A stretch of 64,000 nt of DNA from UBA4427 sp045106235 (GTDB lineage: Bacteria > Myxococcota_A > UBA9160 > UBA4427): contig JBGCEJ010000012.1 in assembly GCA_045106235.1 (NCBI GenBank), positions 1 through 64,000 on the forward strand, read 5' to 3'. Positions 9,143 to 16,513 of the stretch are shown here, piece by piece; within the stretch, counting starts at the first letter, position 1, and each line of letters starts with the position of its first letter. The notes below the pieces were generated by a model. The model was not told the origin of the DNA. It saw nothing but the letters and a program-made list of their open reading frames with translations, and did not search any database. Both the position numbers and the translations under genes were made by a program.

Positions 9143-10762
9143 CTATTCGTCGCTCATCGCTTTTCTGCGCTCTCTTTCGAGATCCAATAGGTGCCGCCGC
9201 TCTTTCGGGGAGACCAGGATGCCTCTGTCCTCGGTTGCGTCGAAAAGCTCTTTCGAAAATTGGAGCTCGTTGGTCCAGTCTTTTTGGAGGAGGTCAGAGG
9301 GCGTGACGGCTTCGGCCCAGCTCTTGGGCGCAACCCAACCGGGATGCGCGACCAGGGTTCCGCGCGTGCCCGCCATGGGATGCTGCTTACGCCATTCGAA
9401 CATGAGCCGTTCCATGCGCTTGCGCACGGCGCTGTACTGTTCGGAGAGATCTGTCTTTTCGAAGGGATCGGCGTCGATGTCGAAGAGGAAGCTCTTGACC
9501 AGGGTTTCGGTTTGCTTTTCCTGGATCACCTGCACGAGCTTCCAGCGTCCATCAAAGATCGCCGTCTGAATCACGCCCGGAATGGGGATCTCGGAGACGA
9601 AGCCGACGGGCTTCTTGCGCGGCGATTTCTGACCGTTGACGATGGCGGGCCACATGTTCTGGCCGTCGAGTTCGGCAGTGATGGGGACGCGTACGCGCAC
9701 GGCGCTGGCGAGGGTGGGGAGCATATCCATCACGGTCGTCATCTGTTCCATGACTTGCCCAGCCTTGAGTTCGTCGGGCCAGCGCATCACGGCAGGGACG
9801 CGGATGCCGCCTTCAAAGGCCTGGCCTTTCTGACCCCGGAGCGGCTGGTTCTCACCGCCGAAAGAAGTGGACCCGCCGTTATCGCTCATAAAAAGGACGA
9901 GGGTTTCGTCTGCAATTTCGGCTTCGTCGAGTGCGTCGAGAATTTTGCCGATCTGCTGATCCATTTCATCGACCATGGCCGCATAAACGCGACGGTTCTT
10001 CGCTTTCGGCAGAGCCGCGTATTTTTCGATGGTCTCCTTGGGCGCCTGCATCGGGCTATGGGGTGCGGTGAAGGGCACGTAAAGGAAAAAGGGGCGCTTG
10101 CGATCGCGCTCGCGGATGAAGCGAACGGCTTCGCGTCCTTCAAGGCGCGTCAAATACTCGCCGGGTTCCCGGACGGATTTCCCGTTCTCCTGCAGGTCAT
10201 GTCCGCCTTCGCGCTGATGCGTGAAATAGTCCGTGTTGGTATGCAGATGTCCCCAAAAATGCTCGAAGCCATTTGCATTCGGCACCTGCTTTTCCGTGGT
10301 GTGGCCGAGATGCCATTTCCCGACGAGTGCGGTTTGATAGCCGTCTGCCTTGAAGACATCGGCGATCGTAATCGCGTTAGGCGAAAGGCCTGCGTTGTAC
10401 CAAGGGTGAATCTGGTCGTAGGCGATGCCGAGTTTGAGCGGATCGCGACCCGTCATGAGGGCGGCCCGGGTCGGCGAACAAATCGGCGCAGCGTAGAATC
10501 GGTCGAACTGGACGCCTTCTTTGGCGAGGCGGTCGATCGAGGGCGTCTCGATCGGCGCGCCGTGGTAGCCCACATCCGCCCAGCCCAGATCGTCTGCGAG
10601 GATCACAACCACGTTGGGCTGACCCGCGAGAGCCGCAGCAGGGAGGACCAAGCCGAGCAAGAGCCCTGCGAAAAGTCCCGCGAAGAGCGTCGCGGAGGCA
10701 CTACGAAGACGGGCGTGAGGCTTCGGCGAGGGGCGGGCTTGGTGGGACAAAGAGCGATTCAC
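9143..10762 (-). CDS. Exported arylsulfatase-type sulfatase
   Basis: A 539-residue type I sulfatase, hydrolysing sulfate esters after conversion of its active-site Cys to formylglycine. The metal-binding start of the fold is NVVVILADDLGWADVGYHG, and the C-x-P-x-R modification motif is present as CSPTRAALMTGRD. MSDNGGSTSFGG and GKWHLGH supply further metal and substrate residues. I place the start at GTG 10762 because GGAG precedes it by 6 nt and the product then begins with a basic region and a long hydrophobic signal (LFAGLFAGLLLGLVLPAAALA). An ATG at 10810 is also in frame, but without a clear ribosome site. The gene diverges from the cupin gene. Periplasmic location is inferred. Confidence 0.92.
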   Translation of the reverse strand: MNRSLSHQARPSPKPHARLRSASATLFAGLFAGLLLGLVLPAAALAGQPNVVVILADDLGWADVGYHGAPIETPSIDRLAKEGVQFDRFYAAPICSPTRAALMTGRDPLKLGIAYDQIHPWYNAGLSPNAITIADVFKADGYQTALVGKWHLGHTTEKQVPNANGFEHFWGHLHTNTDYFTHQREGGHDLQENGKSVREPGEYLTRLEGREAVRFIRERDRKRPFFLYVPFTAPHSPMQAPKETIEKYAALPKAKNRRVYAAMVDEMDQQIGKILDALDEAEIADETLVLFMSDNGGSTSFGGENQPLRGQKGQAFEGGIRVPAVMRWPDELKAGQVMEQMTTVMDMLPTLASAVRVRVPITAELDGQNMWPAIVNGQKSPRKKPVGFVSEIPIPGVIQTAIFDGRWKLVQVIQEKQTETLVKSFLFDIDADPFEKTDLSEQYSAVRKRMERLMFEWRKQHPMAGTRGTLVAHPGWVAPKSWAEAVTPSDLLQKDWTNELQFSKELFDATEDRGILVSPKERRHLLDLERERRKAMSDE

Positions 10763-10888
10763 GATTTTCTCCGTTCGGATGGACAGGGGACCGCTCGAAG
10801 GATCGCTCATCTGGCAGGGGGCCGCCGGAGATTCTTGCGCGTCCGCGTTTCTCCGAATCCTGCTATGTAAGAGAGAGGAGGAAAGACC

Positions 10889-11377
10889 ATGTCCGCAACG
10901 CAGCCCGTTCTCGACCAGCCCCGATTCGATCCCCTGGCCTTCGATCCCAGCCGGTATCAATGGCAGCGCCTGACCGACGAAGCCGAGAGCGGCTACAAGG
11001 TCGACTATTCGGTGGCCCTGCTGGGCTACGACCTCAGCGTCGGCGCCTGTGATTTCCTGGTGAAGTTCGACAATGCGGGAGGGCATTGTCCGCGCCATCG
11101 CCATGTGGGCACGACCACGAGCATCGTGCTTGCGGGGGAGCATCGCGTCACGGATCTCTTCCCGGACGGAACGCGCTCCGAGCGGGTCAAACCCGCCGGG
11201 ACCTACGCGCTTTCCCCGGGCGACGAACACCCACATCTGGAACGCGGCGGCGATGACGGAGCGATCGTCTTTTTCGGCAATCACTCCCAGAGTGGCATGG
11301 TCTACGAACTCGTCGATGAAGACCTTAAGGTGATCACGGAAGTCAGCATGGAAATGCTTGTCGAGATGTGGGCATAG
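10889..11377 (+). CDS. Cupin-domain protein
   Basis: A 162-residue single-domain cupin, a small beta-barrel that often holds a metal. HCPRHRHVGTTTSIVLAGEH carries the first cupin motif with its His ligands, and GTYALSPGDEHPHLERGGDDG the second. Resemblance to acetylacetone-cleaving or anti-sigma ChrR-like cupins is only general. A strong ribosome site (GAGAGGAGGAAAG) precedes ATG 10889. It is divergent from the sulfatase gene across 126 bp. No reaction can be assigned from sequence. Confidence 0.85.
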   Translation: MSATQPVLDQPRFDPLAFDPSRYQWQRLTDEAESGYKVDYSVALLGYDLSVGACDFLVKFDNAGGHCPRHRHVGTTTSIVLAGEHRVTDLFPDGTRSERVKPAGTYALSPGDEHPHLERGGDDGAIVFFGNHSQSGMVYELVDEDLKVITEVSMEMLVEMWA

Positions 11378-11710
11378 TCTCCGCGAGTCACGCATCGCGC
11401 GTTGCGCATCGCCGCAACCTCGAAGCGCGAATGCGATGCGTGAAGGCCGCTTCGGCGGAAACGTTCTGCTCCAATTGCAAAGCTAGAGACGAGAATGCGC
11501 AAGTCGTCGGCAAGGCGCGTGCATTGATCCCGCATCTTGGGCCCCGGACCCTACGTGAATATGTGTAATAAGGGCATTGCCTTCAGGTTCGCCTGATTTG
11601 GGCGTTTCGCCCAGACTGATTCGAAAACGTGTGCTTCCGCACATCGTGTTCTCCGATAGAAGACGAAGAGTTTCTTGAAGCCTGATACTCGATGGATCGG
11701 AGGAACAATC
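11378..11710. other. Non-coding stretch with two small hairpins upstream of a PilZ gene
   Basis: These 333 bases hold no convincing gene. Two short hairpins lie in the second half: TGGGCG-TTT-CGCCCA at 11599-11613 and TGTGC-TTCC-GCACA near 11631-11644. The ribosome site GGAGGAA of the PilZ gene ends the stretch. I looked for a GEMM-type c-di-GMP riboswitch and did not find its conserved core. Confidence 0.5.
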
Positions 11711-12349
11711 ATGTCACGCATCAAACGCCGCAGACGCGTCAAATGCAAACTCGCTTGCGAGGTCCTGCATACACGCGGTCGCACGGTACCCGGGCGGATC
11801 GTGACCCTTTCCGAGGGCGGGCTCGCTCTGATTACGAAGCTTGGCTTCGATCAAGGTGACGCCATCGAAATGCGGATTACGCCGGATGCCGGCGGGAAGC
11901 CGATTCGCGTTTCGGCCATCGTGTGGAACGATACGAAGTCGGGAGCGAGTGGGGCTTCGATGCGCCTGCGCCGCCTTGGATGTGTCATTTCTGAGCCCTC
12001 TAGAGCCTATCTCGAAATGCTCGACCGGCTTTGCCCGGTCGTTCCTGAGCCCCCCGTGATTCCGATTGCCAAGCCGATTGAACGTGATGTCGCCGCGGAA
12101 GCCGTCGAAGATGATCTGCCTCGCTCTCGGGAACTGCAGCCTCCGCCGAAGCGAGAGCCCGAAGAATCACTTCCCTATTTCCGCGTTCGGATGAAGCAGA
12201 TCGGCGGTCCTCGCACGCGAATTCTGACGCTTCGCGCTCGCTCCGCCTCGCATGCTGAAACTCTTGCACACGACGAACTCGAGCGGATCTGCAAGGACGC
12301 AGAAGGATGGGGCGTTTTGCATATCGCGAAGGTGAAGCGGCGAAGCTAG
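11711..12349 (+). CDS. PilZ-domain protein
   Basis: A 212-residue cytoplasmic protein. The N-terminal PilZ domain starts RIKRRRRVKCKLACEV and continues GRIVTLSEGGLALITK, with a following strand VSAIVWNDTKSG. PilZ domains classically bind c-di-GMP through RxxxR and (D/N)xSxxG. Here the basic cluster is present but the second motif reads TLSEGG, with Thr at the Asp/Asn position, so binding is uncertain. A C-terminal segment of about 60 residues (YFRVRMKQIGGPRTRILTLRA) is separate and unrecognised. ATG 11711 has GGAGGAA upstream and gives a start just before the domain. Confidence 0.82.
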   Translation: MSRIKRRRRVKCKLACEVLHTRGRTVPGRIVTLSEGGLALITKLGFDQGDAIEMRITPDAGGKPIRVSAIVWNDTKSGASGASMRLRRLGCVISEPSRAYLEMLDRLCPVVPEPPVIPIAKPIERDVAAEAVEDDLPRSRELQPPPKREPEESLPYFRVRMKQIGGPRTRILTLRARSASHAETLAHDELERICKDAEGWGVLHIAKVKRRS

Positions 12350-12386
12350 TCGCCTAATGGATCGGGGCCCCGCGCGTCGACGGTCT

Positions 12387-12986
12387 CTACGACCTCGCGT
12401 GGAGTTCCTTCACGCATCGTCCGAGCGCTCGGTAAACCGGCAGTTCCGCCTTCTCTTCGAGGGCCGCACCGAAGCGTGCAAGCGATGTCCCGAGCATCGC
12501 CTCGTCGAGATGCGCGCCGACTTCACGGTCGAGTGGATCTGTCGAGACGCCTGCCCGACTGGCCAGATCGAAAATCAGGCCGATATGATCCAGCGGTAAT
12601 TTCCCCCAGGCCTCGCCGCGCTGCGGCGTTCGGCTGAGCACTTCGCAGCTGCGCGCGACGACCGCGCTGAGTTCGGCCCCAAGCTTCTCGCGATCGCCCT
12701 GAATCCAAACCGAAGCAAGGGGAGGGACGCCGCCGGGCAGGAGGAAGAGGCGCGCAAATTCCGCCGCACAGGTTTCGTTCAACGTCTCCGTGAAAGGCTG
12801 ATTCGTCCAGCTCGACAGATCATCGTCGAAGGGAGCGAAGAGTGTCGCGATGCTCGGAGTCTTGAGATGCGCCCAAACCTCGGCGTCGATCTCCTGCGCG
12901 AAGAAGGGCGCCAACCAAGCATAAAGCGGCGCCCGTTCTTCAAGAGAGAGCAGAGGTCCTTCTGAGCTCAACGGACTCGAGCTCAA
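12387..12986 (-). CDS. TorD/DmsD-like molybdoenzyme chaperone
   Basis: A 199-residue all-helical protein of the TorD family, which binds the Tat leader of a molybdoenzyme and holds it until the cofactor is inserted. Typical features are the early helix APLYAWLAPFFAQEID, the central ARLFLLPGGVPPLASVW, and LPLDHIGLIFDLAS, the conserved D-H region. It starts in a 4-nt ATGA overlap with the stop of the molybdoenzyme gene, so it is the third gene of that operon and is presumably dedicated to it. It is a cytoplasmic protein. Confidence 0.87.
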   Translation of the reverse strand: MSSSPLSSEGPLLSLEERAPLYAWLAPFFAQEIDAEVWAHLKTPSIATLFAPFDDDLSSWTNQPFTETLNETCAAEFARLFLLPGGVPPLASVWIQGDREKLGAELSAVVARSCEVLSRTPQRGEAWGKLPLDHIGLIFDLASRAGVSTDPLDREVGAHLDEAMLGTSLARFGAALEEKAELPVYRALGRCVKELHARS

Positions 12987-15709
12987 CCGACTTCCTTAGC
13001 ATCACGCTCGGCATCACGAGGAATTCGTCGGACGCGGCAGACGTTATCGAACCAGTTCTGACCGCCGACGAGGGGTTGTGCGTTGATCGGGTAGACATCG
13101 TTGATTGCGACGCCTCCACCTGGTCCGCCGCGCTCCTTGGACCACCAGACCGAATCTCGGAGCTCGCTCTGGCCCGGCAGCCCTTCGGTCATGCCGGCGC
13201 GGCCATTCGAAACGCCCGGGGCGCCCGCGCGGGCGACGACCCCATGCTCCCAATGTCCGGAATGATGCGCGCAGGCGATGACCCGCTCATGCATTCCGGG
13301 GACGACGCGCACCTTGTTGCGCAACACGCCGACAGGCTCTTCCTCTCCTGCGCGGTAGACAGCGCCTTTCGGACGCAGCGTCGTGATTTCGATTTCGTCT
13401 CCCGTCGCGACGCCCAGCTTGGCCGCCGTTTCTGGGGCGATCATGGCATGATTGGTATGCACGATCTCTGCGGCATGCTTCCAGTTCGCGGAGCGACCTT
13501 GGGTATGCACGTTCCACTTAAAGGTCGTCAGGATATACGCATCGTCATCGAGCCCGACGTGTTCCGGCACCTTCTCATAGCAGGGGATATCGCGCGCATT
13601 GAAATCATCCGCGGGAAGCCCGACATGCTTGGCCGCGAGCGGGAAGATCGGGTCCTGGACCGCGATCTTGCGCGTGGGCGTCGGGAATCCGCGAACGGCG
13701 ACTCCGTCTTGCATCAGGCCGATCGCCTTGCCGCGCTTTCCTTCTTTGAGCGCGTAGATCACACCCGTCTCCGCATCCGTCTCAGAAGCCGCGAGTTCTG
13801 CGGCGGGAACCGGGCGATCGAAAAGGGCGTAGTCGAGCGGTCGTGATTCGTCGGTCCAGATCCCCTTCTGCTTGAACTCTTCCCATTCCATCGGAAGTTC
13901 CGAGTACCATTCGCGGTAGTACGTCTCGAGATCCTCGAAGTCGAAATGCGCTTCCATGCCGCCGCCGATCCGCCGTGCAAGATCGCGCCAAATGATCTGC
14001 GCCGGTCGAGCTTCGCCCATCGGTTCGACAAGGGGCTGGCGAATGCCCGTGTAGGGACGGAGGCCGTAGCTGTTCGTGGAATGCGCGTCCCAGCGTTCGA
14101 GGGCGGTTGCGTCGGGTAGGACGATGTCCGCAAGCGCCGCTTGCTCTCCGTAGCTGATGTCGATCGCGACATGGAAGGGGATCAGCGATTCGTCCGCGAG
14201 GACTTCGCGGGTGAGATTCGCTTCCGGGAAGCCATAAGCCGCGCCTAACGTGTAGGACATGTAGACGCCGACCTTCTGGCGCCCCTCCTTGATATAGGCG
14301 GGAACGAGCTGCCCTACGCGCATCGCGTACCAATGCCATGACAAAGGGAATTCGCTGGGTGTGGCGAGCTCACCAAAATACTTCTTCTGCCACATCTCGG
14401 GGAAGTCGCGGACCCGCTCCTGCACATCCGGAGGCAGCGTCTCGAACTCGCGCGTCCCCGGCTTCCAGGGCGCGGGTGAGGCGGGGGAAGGGCCAGGCTG
14501 ACCGATGACGGGCAGGCCCTCCTGACCGTACCGGTTCTTCCACATGCGCAGACTTGAGAGGCAGAAACCCCCGGGCTGACCGACATTGCCGACCAGTACG
14601 TCGAGCATGCGGATCGCGCGGTCGCCCTGCACGCCGTTGTAATGCTTCGCCGAGCCGCGGTTGGACATTGTGCAACATGCGGGCGCCGCCTTCGCGAATT
14701 CGATTGCCAGGCGCCGAATCGTGGCTGCGTCCACGCCGCTTTCCGCTTCAGCGAATTCCGGCGTATACCGAGCGAGGCTTTGGCGCATCTCTTCGAAGGG
14801 CCAAGTCGACCAGCGATCCCAGAAGGCACGATTGGCGAGCCCCTCCTGCACGATCACATGGGCCATCGCGAGCGCGATCGCACCGTCGGAAGCGGGATTG
14901 ACCTTATGGTACTCGTCCGAAACCGAAGCGGTCGCGGAGGGTCTGACCTCGAAGGTGATGAGCTTGGCGCCGCGATCGACTTTCGCGTCCATCAAGCGCT
15001 TGCGCATGAAGAGCCCGCCTTGATAGGCCTCCATGGGGTTGCCGCCGAAATTCAGAACGTACTGGGTATTTTCGAGGTCTTGGCTCTCCCACTCGAATTC
15101 ACGACCGTAGAAGCTCATGAGGGGCGCGCGGCGATTTGAGCTGCAAATGGATCTGCGGTTAAGCCTATTAGGCGTTCCGAAAGCGTTGGTGAAGCGCTTG
15201 CTGAAACCCTTGGTCTTGTCACGACCGTAGTGGAAGACGAACTGTTCAGGGGTGCCAGCCTCTCGGAGGGGGCGCATGCGGTCCGCGATTTCGCCGAGGG
15301 CTTCGTCCCAGGAAATTCGCTTCCATTTCCCCGAGCCGCGGGGGCCAACGCGGCGCATCGGATAGAGCAGGCGCTCCGGGTAATCCGTCGCGGAGACGAT
15401 GCCGTTGGCCTTTGAGCAGATCGTTCCCTGAGAGTTGGGGTCGAGGGGGTTGCCCTCGATGAGTCGGACGCGCTCGTCCTGGACCCAGCCGATCACACCG
15501 CAATGCGTTGTGCAGCCAAAGCAGATCGTAGGGACGGCTTTCGCGCGTTTGTAGTCGAGGCGCGTGGAGGTCAGCGCGTCGAAGGCCCGGCGCCGTTCCT
15601 CTTCGGAGAGGCGGTTGGGTCGTGCGCAGGAAAGACTCGGGCCGGCGAGTGCGACGGCTGACAGGGCTCCGGAGAGCTTGAGGAAATCTCGACGAGATAG
15701 AGTAGACAA
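12983..15709 (-). CDS. Tat-exported molybdopterin oxidoreductase, catalytic subunit
   Basis: A 908-residue DMSO-reductase-superfamily enzyme. The leader STLSRRDFLKLSGALSAVAL is a Tat signal (SRRDFLK). An N-terminal [4Fe-4S] motif is visible as CFGCTTHC with a fourth Cys in QGTICSK about 30 residues on. RRSICSSNRRA probably supplies the Cys ligand to molybdenum. Bis-MGD binding segments include VLNFGGNPMEAYQGG and IVLPDATALERWD. Length and Fe-S pattern fit the polysulfide/thiosulfate/tetrathionate/arsenate reductase branch, but I cannot fix the substrate. It follows the Fe-S subunit by 4 nt and is coupled to the chaperone. No NrfD-type membrane subunit is adjacent. Confidence 0.9.
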   Translation of the reverse strand: MSTLSRRDFLKLSGALSAVALAGPSLSCARPNRLSEEERRRAFDALTSTRLDYKRAKAVPTICFGCTTHCGVIGWVQDERVRLIEGNPLDPNSQGTICSKANGIVSATDYPERLLYPMRRVGPRGSGKWKRISWDEALGEIADRMRPLREAGTPEQFVFHYGRDKTKGFSKRFTNAFGTPNRLNRRSICSSNRRAPLMSFYGREFEWESQDLENTQYVLNFGGNPMEAYQGGLFMRKRLMDAKVDRGAKLITFEVRPSATASVSDEYHKVNPASDGAIALAMAHVIVQEGLANRAFWDRWSTWPFEEMRQSLARYTPEFAEAESGVDAATIRRLAIEFAKAAPACCTMSNRGSAKHYNGVQGDRAIRMLDVLVGNVGQPGGFCLSSLRMWKNRYGQEGLPVIGQPGPSPASPAPWKPGTREFETLPPDVQERVRDFPEMWQKKYFGELATPSEFPLSWHWYAMRVGQLVPAYIKEGRQKVGVYMSYTLGAAYGFPEANLTREVLADESLIPFHVAIDISYGEQAALADIVLPDATALERWDAHSTNSYGLRPYTGIRQPLVEPMGEARPAQIIWRDLARRIGGGMEAHFDFEDLETYYREWYSELPMEWEEFKQKGIWTDESRPLDYALFDRPVPAAELAASETDAETGVIYALKEGKRGKAIGLMQDGVAVRGFPTPTRKIAVQDPIFPLAAKHVGLPADDFNARDIPCYEKVPEHVGLDDDAYILTTFKWNVHTQGRSANWKHAAEIVHTNHAMIAPETAAKLGVATGDEIEITTLRPKGAVYRAGEEEPVGVLRNKVRVVPGMHERVIACAHHSGHWEHGVVARAGAPGVSNGRAGMTEGLPGQSELRDSVWWSKERGGPGGGVAINDVYPINAQPLVGGQNWFDNVCRVRRIPRDAERDAKEVG

Positions 15710-15713
15710 TGCG

Positions 15714-16277
15714 TTAGTCCTGTTCGTAGATGGGGTCTTCGTCGCGGGGATCGAGTGCGGCGCCCTGATTGATCTTGCCCGACATCCAATCCTCGAGTCC
15801 GAGATAGAGGACGTCTTGCTTGAGGTCCGGCGCGGTGTTCGCTCTCAGCTCGGCGGCTGCGGATACGTCTGGGGCCTGCTGCATGGGCTCGTCGCCGGCG
15901 GAAGCGAAGTCGACCAGCGAGAGGGCGTCGGTGGGGCAGGCGCGTACGCATGCCGGGGCGAGCCCGGCTTCGAGGCTCTCTGGATCGTCTTGGCAGAGCG
16001 ATTCCGAAAAGACGGGGACGAAGGCGTAGGTCTCCGTGTCCGGGCGCGGCAGCCAGCGGACGCGAAGCGGAAATTCGCCGAGCGGAATATCGTGGGCCGT
16101 TTTGCAGGCGACGCTGCAGGCATGGCATCCGATACAGCGACGCAGGTCGACGTGAAAGCCGGGGCGCTCGACCTCGAGGGGCGCGCGGTCGGCCATGTTT
16201 TCGAAGGGGCCCGGGCGTGCGCTCGGCGCGCTGTGGACGCTCGGGACTGCTTTTTCGGGAGATTTGGTGGAAGACAA
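15714..16277 (-). CDS. Short 4Fe-4S subunit of the molybdoenzyme, seven cysteines
   Basis: A 187-residue electron-transfer subunit, first in the operon. CIGCHACSVACKTAHDIP is a standard cluster motif, followed later by CQDD and ACVRACPTDALSL. Homologues of the DmsB/PsrB type carry four clusters and about 16 Cys; this protein has only seven. The position where a CxxC would be expected reads C-x-x-D, and everything after CPTDA lacks Cys. So at most one or two clusters can form, possibly with an Asp ligand. TTG 16277 is preceded by GAGG with a good spacing; ATG 16196 is the alternative. The acidic tail ends DEDPIYEQD. Confidence 0.82.
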   Translation of the reverse strand: MSSTKSPEKAVPSVHSAPSARPGPFENMADRAPLEVERPGFHVDLRRCIGCHACSVACKTAHDIPLGEFPLRVRWLPRPDTETYAFVPVFSESLCQDDPESLEAGLAPACVRACPTDALSLVDFASAGDEPMQQAPDVSAAAELRANTAPDLKQDVLYLGLEDWMSGKINQGAALDPRDEDPIYEQD

Positions 16278-16288
16278 AGAGACCTCAG

Positions 16289-16306
16289 CTACGCGATATC
16301 GCGTAG
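16289..16306. promoter_or_regulatory. Perfect 18-bp palindrome upstream of the molybdoenzyme operon
   Basis: CTACGCGATATCGCGTAG is a perfect inverted repeat just upstream of the Fe-S subunit start. Its right half ATCGCGTAGA recurs at 16336-16345, 38 bp further upstream. This is a typical layout for a dimeric repressor or activator site overlapping a promoter. The regulator is unknown. Confidence 0.6.
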
Positions 16307-16350
16307 AGGGCCCCTTTGGGAAGCCGTATCAGCGAATCGCGTAGAACTCG

Positions 16351-16369
16351 GCGCCGAGGACCTCGGCGC
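16351..16369. promoter_or_regulatory. Second inverted repeat in the same promoter region
   Basis: GCGCCGAGG-A-CCTCGGCGC has 9-bp arms around a single base. With such a tight centre it is better read as a protein-binding palindrome than an RNA hairpin. It lies between copA and the molybdoenzyme operon, about 75 bp upstream of the first start. Confidence 0.45.
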
Positions 16370-16513
16370 GCAATTGGGTTCAGAGACGGAATTTCATGAT
16401 CACGTGTGATTCTCCAAGGAGACGGCGGGCGTATTCTAGAAGGCGCCCCGGCTCCTCGCAATTCGAAGCGGCTGCTCCGGTTGCTTTTGTGACGACGGCG
16501 TCATCCTAAAAGC

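Noticed and set aside
9131..9150. Fur-box-like palindrome AGAATCGATTCT
   Set aside because: It matches only part of the Fur consensus and overlaps the sulfatase stop, far from any iron gene.
9191..10870. Long open frame antisense to the sulfatase
   Set aside because: The sulfatase motifs on the minus strand are unambiguous.
11378..11710. c-di-GMP riboswitch upstream of the PilZ gene
   Set aside because: Two hairpins exist but the conserved GEMM core sequences are absent.
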